A stretch of DNA of 9,664 bases, taken from Pseudomonadota bacterium. Lineage in GTDB: Bacteria; Pseudomonadota; Alphaproteobacteria; Rhizobiales; Hyphomicrobiaceae. The stretch covers positions 1 through 9,664 of the forward strand of contig QGVC01000112.1 of the NCBI GenBank assembly GCA_003242645.1, written 5' to 3'. Both the position numbers and the translations under genes were made by a program. Under the pieces are notes generated by a model, which saw only the letters and a program-made list of their open reading frames with translations, had not been told where the DNA came from and did no database searches. Below are positions 5,533-9,664 of the stretch, piece after piece (position 1 is the stretch's first letter; each line of letters starts with the position of its first letter).

Positions 5533-8500
5533 ATGATGCGCGGCGGGGGACGGCGGCCGGAAAGCGGGCGAAGTGGCAAAAGCCTGCTGATTGCGCTCGT
5601 GCTTTTCTGGATCCTTGGAAGCCTGTTACCCGGAAGAGCGCTGGGCGAAGGTGGACCGCCTCAGAGCTGGGAAAGCGCCTATCAAGACGCCGTGTACTTC
5701 TACCAGGCGGGTGATCTCCAGCAGTCCCTTTCGCATGCGGTGCGCGCCCGCCGGATCATCGAGCAAACGGGGGCCGACCAACAAGATGCACTGGCGCAGA
5801 CACTCTCGCTTGAGGCTGTTCTGCTCGACCGACTTGGGAGGCACGCGGAGTCGGAGCCACTGCATCGCCGTGCGTTGAAGCTGCGAGAGGAAAGCCTCCA
5901 TCCTGAAGATCCTCGCCTTGCAGAATCGCTCAACAATCTCGCCGTCGCCGCTGACCTTCTGGGCCGTCATTCTGAGGCCGAGGCTCTACATAAGAGAGCC
6001 TTGGAAATTCGCGAGAAGGCGTTCGGCCCCTCCCATCCCCAAGTCGCGCAAAGCCTGAATAATCTGGCCAAGGTTCAGCTCGCCCTCGGCCGCCCCGCCG
6101 ACGCTGGACCGTTGCTGCGGCGAGCCATCACGATCCTCTCGCAAGGACGAGGGGAGAGCCTGACGCGGAGCCAGCTCGATCTGGCGGACTTCTCAGGTTC
6201 CGAACGTGAGCCCGACGAAGGCATCGCGCACGTCGGCAAGGTGGGCGCTGCGATGCCTGGTCCGATGCCGGCCCTTCGCCCGCGCCCGGTGATGCCTCCG
6301 GACACAGCGGATTCCTCGGCAGCCGGCAACAGTGATCGTGCGCATGAAGCTGATGCAGCCAACACCGCTTTTCATGAAGCCGACCTTGCGATCACCCTGC
6401 TCAATCTCGGCATGATGGCACAGACGGCCTACACCGGCCCGAAGCAGGAGGAAGCCGGCCTCCTTTACCGTCGCGCGATCGCGATCCAGGAAAAGGTGCT
6501 GGGGCCGGAGCACCCAGATCTCGCGACGAGCCTCAACAATCTGGCCGAGTTCAGCCTCATTCAGTGGCGCTACCGGGAGGCCGAGGCGCTGCACAAGCGC
6601 GCATTGGCCGTTCGTGAGAAAGCGCTCCCTCCAGACCATCCTCTCACAGCCCTCAGCCTGACGAACCTTGCGCGGCTTTACAGTCTCACGCGCCGACCCG
6701 AGATAGCGGCGCCATTGCTGGCCCGGGCGGTCGCGATCACGGAGCAAGCCCTGGGGCCAGATCATCCCGACACGGCGTTCGCTGTGCGTAGCCTCGCCAT
6801 GACGCACGCGGCTTTCGGCGACCTTGCCCAGGCGCTACACCTTCACCGCCGCGCAAGCCGATCGATCATTGCGCACGCGTTGTCCTTCACTCAGGGGATC
6901 GACCGAGACGATGGCGACACGGCGCAGAGCAGAGGCAGGCTCAATCATCATTTTCAGAGCCACATCGCGGCGCTTCACAGGTCGGTCGAAACTGGCGTGG
7001 AAGACGAGGCTGTTGTGCGCGAAGAATCCTTCGAGCTGGCGCAGCGCCTAGGGAACAACGCCGCCGCCCGCGCCCTGACTCAAATGACCGCTCGCGCCGC
7101 GCGCGGCCAAGGACAATTGGCAAATCTGGTTCGCGAGCGGCAGGACCTGGCGCTGCGCTGGAAGGATGCGGATCGGCGGCTCTTGTCGGCACTTGGCGCC
7201 GCTGCCGCTGATCGGGACGAAGCTCTCATCCGTTCACTTCGTGGGGAGCTTGCCAGCCTTGAAAAGCGGATTTCATCCGTCACGCAGCTCCTCGAAAGCG
7301 TGTTCCCGGAATATACGAGCCTTGCAAATCCCGACCCCGTTCCGATCGAGGAGGCTCAACAGCTGCTGCACGAGAACGAGGTCCTTATCCAATTCCTGAT
7401 CGGCAGCTACGGCAGCTACGTCTGGGCCGTAACGAAAGACGATGTGCGCTGGGTCAAACTTGGTACGGGCCGGCGTGACATCGCGAAAAAAGTCGACGCA
7501 TTGCGATGCGGGTTGGATGCCAGGGGTTGGTACGACTACGGATCGCAGTGCCAAAGGCTGCTCGAGACCGGCTACAGCGCGAGCGATTACGAGAAGGGCG
7601 AGCCGCTGCCCTTCGACCTCGCCAAGGCGCATGAGCTTTATCGAGATTTGTTCGGCGGCATCGAGGATCTGATCGAGGCAAAGCATCTCCTGGTGATCCC
7701 CTCGGGGCCGCTGACCAAGCTGCCGCTGTATGTGCTCGTGACAGCGGAACCGCCAACAACAGATCGGGCCGGTGCGGTCGATTACGGCGCTATCGAGTGG
7801 CTTGTGCGCCGCCAGCCTGTCACTGTCGTGCCATCCGTGGCGGCTTTGAAGGCCCTGAGGTCTGCTGCCACTGCGCAGCAACCGACACGTCGATTCATCG
7901 GGTTCGGAAATCCGCTGCTCTCAGGGCCGGATGGGCAGGACCGTAGAGCTTGGCAGTTCCAAAGCTGCCGTCGCGAGCCGTCGCTCGGCTTTGGGCAGCG
8001 GCTCGCCAGTGCGATGCAGTACGTCCCGGTGCTCGCGTCGCTTTTCCGGGGCAGCTTGGCTGACGTGCGTGAGCTCCGGCGGCAGATGCCTCTACCCGAG
8101 ACCGCCGACGAGCTGTGCACGATTGCCCGCCGACTCGGCGCGCCCGAGGAAGACGTTTGGCTGGGCGAGCGTGCGACCGAGCGCAATCTGAAACACATCA
8201 ACGCGACCGGCGAGCTTGCGAAATACGGGGTCTTACACTTCGCGACCCACGGTCTCGTCGCGGGTGATCTGACGGGCTTGGCCGAGCCGGCACTCGTTTT
8301 AACACCGCCTGACGAGGCGAGCGACGAGGACGACGGATTGCTAACGGCTTCCGAGGTCGCGGAGCTCGACCTTGCCGCGGATTGGGTGGTTCTTTCGGCT
8401 TGCAACACGGCCGCGGGGCGGGGCGGAGACGCCGAGGCGCTTTCAGGCTTGGCACGCGCCTTCTTTCACGCCGGGGCCCGCGCGCTGCTGGTCTCTCACT

Positions 8501-8694
8501 GGGAGGTGAACTCCTACGCCGCGGTCAAACTGTCGACAGCCGCCTTCGCGGCACTTGCCGAGCGCCGGGCATCTGGTCGGGCTGAAGCGATGCGCCAGTC
8601 GATGCTGTCGATGATCGAAAGTAGCAACCCCGCTGAGGCCCATCCTTCGAGTTGGGCGCCGTTCGTCGTCGTGGGCGAAGGGAGCGGACGATGA
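5533..8694 (+). CDS. Exported TPR-CHAT domain protein (predicted caspase-like cysteine protease)
   Basis: A 1053-residue protein from ATG 5533 (AGGAGG at 5522-5527, 5-base spacer; a second ATG follows at once). An N-terminal signal peptide (basic 3-16, hydrophobic 18-33, possible ALG|E cleavage after 38) predicts export to the periplasm. Then come kinesin-light-chain-type TPRs of about 42 residues (about 45-205 and 278-480; consensus GP-HP--A-SLNNLA, E-LH-RAL-IREK) in two blocks split by a Pro/Ala-rich low-complexity insert (about 206-278). A helical, partly coiled-coil linker (about 480-595) precedes the CHAT domain (about 600-1053). The CHAT domain shows HLLVIPSGPLTKLPLYVL (718-735), VLHFATHG with His902 and catalytic His906, LSACNTAAGRG with catalytic Cys957, GLARAFFHAGARALLVSHWEV, and the closing WAPFVVVGEG. 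CHAT proteins are caspase/separase-clan peptidases, often triggered through attached TPRs. The substrate is unknown. The gene appears monocistronic and converges on a membrane-protein gene 37 bases away. Confidence 0.88.
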   Translation: MMRGGGRRPESGRSGKSLLIALVLFWILGSLLPGRALGEGGPPQSWESAYQDAVYFYQAGDLQQSLSHAVRARRIIEQTGADQQDALAQTLSLEAVLLDRLGRHAESEPLHRRALKLREESLHPEDPRLAESLNNLAVAADLLGRHSEAEALHKRALEIREKAFGPSHPQVAQSLNNLAKVQLALGRPADAGPLLRRAITILSQGRGESLTRSQLDLADFSGSEREPDEGIAHVGKVGAAMPGPMPALRPRPVMPPDTADSSAAGNSDRAHEADAANTAFHEADLAITLLNLGMMAQTAYTGPKQEEAGLLYRRAIAIQEKVLGPEHPDLATSLNNLAEFSLIQWRYREAEALHKRALAVREKALPPDHPLTALSLTNLARLYSLTRRPEIAAPLLARAVAITEQALGPDHPDTAFAVRSLAMTHAAFGDLAQALHLHRRASRSIIAHALSFTQGIDRDDGDTAQSRGRLNHHFQSHIAALHRSVETGVEDEAVVREESFELAQRLGNNAAARALTQMTARAARGQGQLANLVRERQDLALRWKDADRRLLSALGAAAADRDEALIRSLRGELASLEKRISSVTQLLESVFPEYTSLANPDPVPIEEAQQLLHENEVLIQFLIGSYGSYVWAVTKDDVRWVKLGTGRRDIAKKVDALRCGLDARGWYDYGSQCQRLLETGYSASDYEKGEPLPFDLAKAHELYRDLFGGIEDLIEAKHLLVIPSGPLTKLPLYVLVTAEPPTTDRAGAVDYGAIEWLVRRQPVTVVPSVAALKALRSAATAQQPTRRFIGFGNPLLSGPDGQDRRAWQFQSCRREPSLGFGQRLASAMQYVPVLASLFRGSLADVRELRRQMPLPETADELCTIARRLGAPEEDVWLGERATERNLKHINATGELAKYGVLHFATHGLVAGDLTGLAEPALVLTPPDEASDEDDGLLTASEVAELDLAADWVVLSACNTAAGRGGDAEALSGLARAFFHAGARALLVSHWEVNSYAAVKLSTAAFAALAERRASGRAEAMRQSMLSMIESSNPAEAHPSSWAPFVVVGEGSGR

Positions 8695-8731
8695 GCCCCC
8701 GATGGCCACCGACAGGCTACAGGTCCGGCCG

Positions 8732-9664
8732 TCAGTTAAGCCCTTCGAGCCTAGAACGCGCGGCGGTAATGCCCGCACGCAACGCGCGCTCGTAGAGCTG
8801 CCGCGCGCGTTCCACATCGGCTTCTACGTCTCGAATTCCCCACGCGGCCAGCATGTTGGGATCGTAAGTCTCAGCCAACGCCATGATCGCCTCCGGCTCC
8901 TCGGCCGAGGCGGCGGGCATCAATGCCTCGCGGCCGCCGAGAATATCCCCGGCCAAAATCCGCTTCTTTCCTTCAGCAATCGCGTTGCTCCACGACGCTT
9001 TCGGTTGCGGTGCCGTCGTCGTAGTGGTCGCGGCTTGGGAATTAGAGGGCGCAGTGGCCGCGGACTGGGAACTAGAGGCGGCTGGCGCAGCGGCCTGAGT
9101 CGCGGCGGCGGTGGTGGCTTTCCGAGGCTGTTCTGACGGGCGTGGCGCGGTCGGCGCAACCGCCGGTGTGATCACCGTCGTTGAGACCGTGCGCTGCTGT
9201 ACTTGCACCGACGCCTTGGCCGGTACCGTCGTTGATTGGGCCACCCGACCGCCAGAGTCTCCGCCCCCGAACAAGGCATCGAAGCGCAGGTCGCCCAACC
9301 GGCCCGTCATCACGAGCACCACAGGCACGATGACGGCGAGACCCGTGATGAAGCCCAATCCAGCCGCGCGGATCTGGTCGCGGAGCGAGCTCGTTCTGGG
9401 AGGCTCCGGGGGTGTCCGCCAAGTCGAGGGAATCGGCATCGCCGCATCGTCCTCCTCGTCGTCGAAGAGGTTGCGAGGCGGTGCCATCGCGGGCAGGGGA
9501 TTAGTGTGCGTCGTTGTGAGGATGGATTGGGAGCGCTCAAAGTGGTCGCGCCCCATCTTCATCGCTTGCGCGATCTCATCCACCAGGGCTGAAGGTTGTG
9601 TCTTCGGCGTGGCGTTATCAAACTCGTCACTACTTTTTTGCCCGTTCAGTCCGTTGACTTGACC
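8732..9664 (-). CDS. Membrane-anchored protein with Ala/Thr linker and Sel1/TPR-like C-terminus (5' truncated by window edge)
   Basis: The frame ends at TGA (8734-8732) and stays open through the right edge. A GTG at 9583 gives 283 residues but has no ribosome binding site, and the 27 codons before it (ending KTQPSALVDEIAQAMK) look equally coding, so the true start is probably outside. Counting from that GTG: an acidic/Pro-rich cytosolic segment (1-65, with DDEEDD), one membrane helix (about 73-93, GLGFITGLAVIVPVVLVM), a long disordered Ala/Thr/Ser/Pro linker (108-196), and a helical C-terminal domain (about 197-283). The latter has EAIMALAETYDPN and ARQLYERALRAG, typical of Sel1/TPR repeats. 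The likely topology puts the repeat domain in the periplasm. I recognise no named family. Its 3' end faces the TPR-CHAT gene, which is also predicted to act outside the cytoplasm, so the two may be linked; this is inference. Confidence 0.75.
   Translation of the reverse strand, partial: GQVNGLNGQKSSDEFDNATPKTQPSALVDEIAQAMKMGRDHFERSQSILTTTHTNPLPAMAPPRNLFDDEEDDAAMPIPSTWRTPPEPPRTSSLRDQIRAAGLGFITGLAVIVPVVLVMTGRLGDLRFDALFGGGDSGGRVAQSTTVPAKASVQVQQRTVSTTVITPAVAPTAPRPSEQPRKATTAAATQAAAPAASSSQSAATAPSNSQAATTTTTAPQPKASWSNAIAEGKKRILAGDILGGREALMPAASAEEPEAIMALAETYDPNMLAAWGIRDVEADVERARQLYERALRAGITAARSRLEGLN
9031..9080. repeat. Imperfect 30-bp tandem repeat in the linker of the membrane protein gene
   Basis: CGGCTTGGGAATTAGAGG (9031-9048) recurs as CGGACTGGGAACTAGAGG at 9061-9078, exactly 30 bases apart. 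On the coding (minus) strand this gives two 10-residue units of the SxSQ(S/A)AAT type in the Ala/Thr/Ser linker (about residues 169-188). The in-frame unit suggests the linker grew by slippage. Confidence 0.55.

Noticed and set aside
8695..8731. Shared terminator between the convergent CHAT and membrane-protein genes
   Set aside because: The 37-base gap shows no convincing stem or T-run on either strand.

Overview
The window looks like chromosomal DNA from an alphaproteobacterium, most likely of the order Hyphomicrobiales (Rhizobiales). It is GC-rich with a strong G/C third-position preference. It carries a short phasin-family protein and an Omp25/31-type outer-membrane beta-barrel, and two sites match the alphaproteobacterial general-stress (EcfG) promoter GGAAC-N15/17-CGTT. 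I cannot name the genus.

Layout, left to right. (1) The 3' end of an ABC exporter gene (+), cut by the window edge, holding the complete nucleotide-binding domain. (2) About 530 bases with no convincing gene, only weak hairpins, then a short phasin-like gene (+). (3) About 420 bases without a gene, containing overlapping palindromes, then an Omp25/31-like porin-type gene (+) that ends in a strong 14-bp hairpin terminator. (4) A PPC/DUF296 gene (+) preceded by two tandem EcfG-type promoter candidates. (5) A convergent mgtE magnesium channel gene (-). (6) About 460 bases of divergent intergenic DNA with an intrinsic-terminator-like hairpin on the minus strand, a possible 40-residue ORF, and a leader sequence able to pair with the mgtE ribosome binding site. 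(7) A large gene (+) for an exported TPR-CHAT protein, a predicted caspase-like cysteine protease with an intact His/Cys pair. (8) A convergent gene (-) for a single-pass membrane protein with a long Ala/Thr/Ser linker and a Sel1/TPR-like C-terminus. Its frame stays open to the right edge, so it is probably 5'-truncated by the window.

The genes do not form one operon: strands alternate and each gene has its own signals. The common theme is the envelope (exporter, outer-membrane barrel, Mg channel, exported CHAT protein, membrane-anchored repeat protein) plus stress and storage functions. The most unusual parts are the exported TPR-CHAT protease with its facing membrane-anchored neighbour, and the mgtE upstream region, which may hold an undescribed RNA control element. 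No tRNA, rRNA, CRISPR array, insertion sequence or phage gene was recognised.
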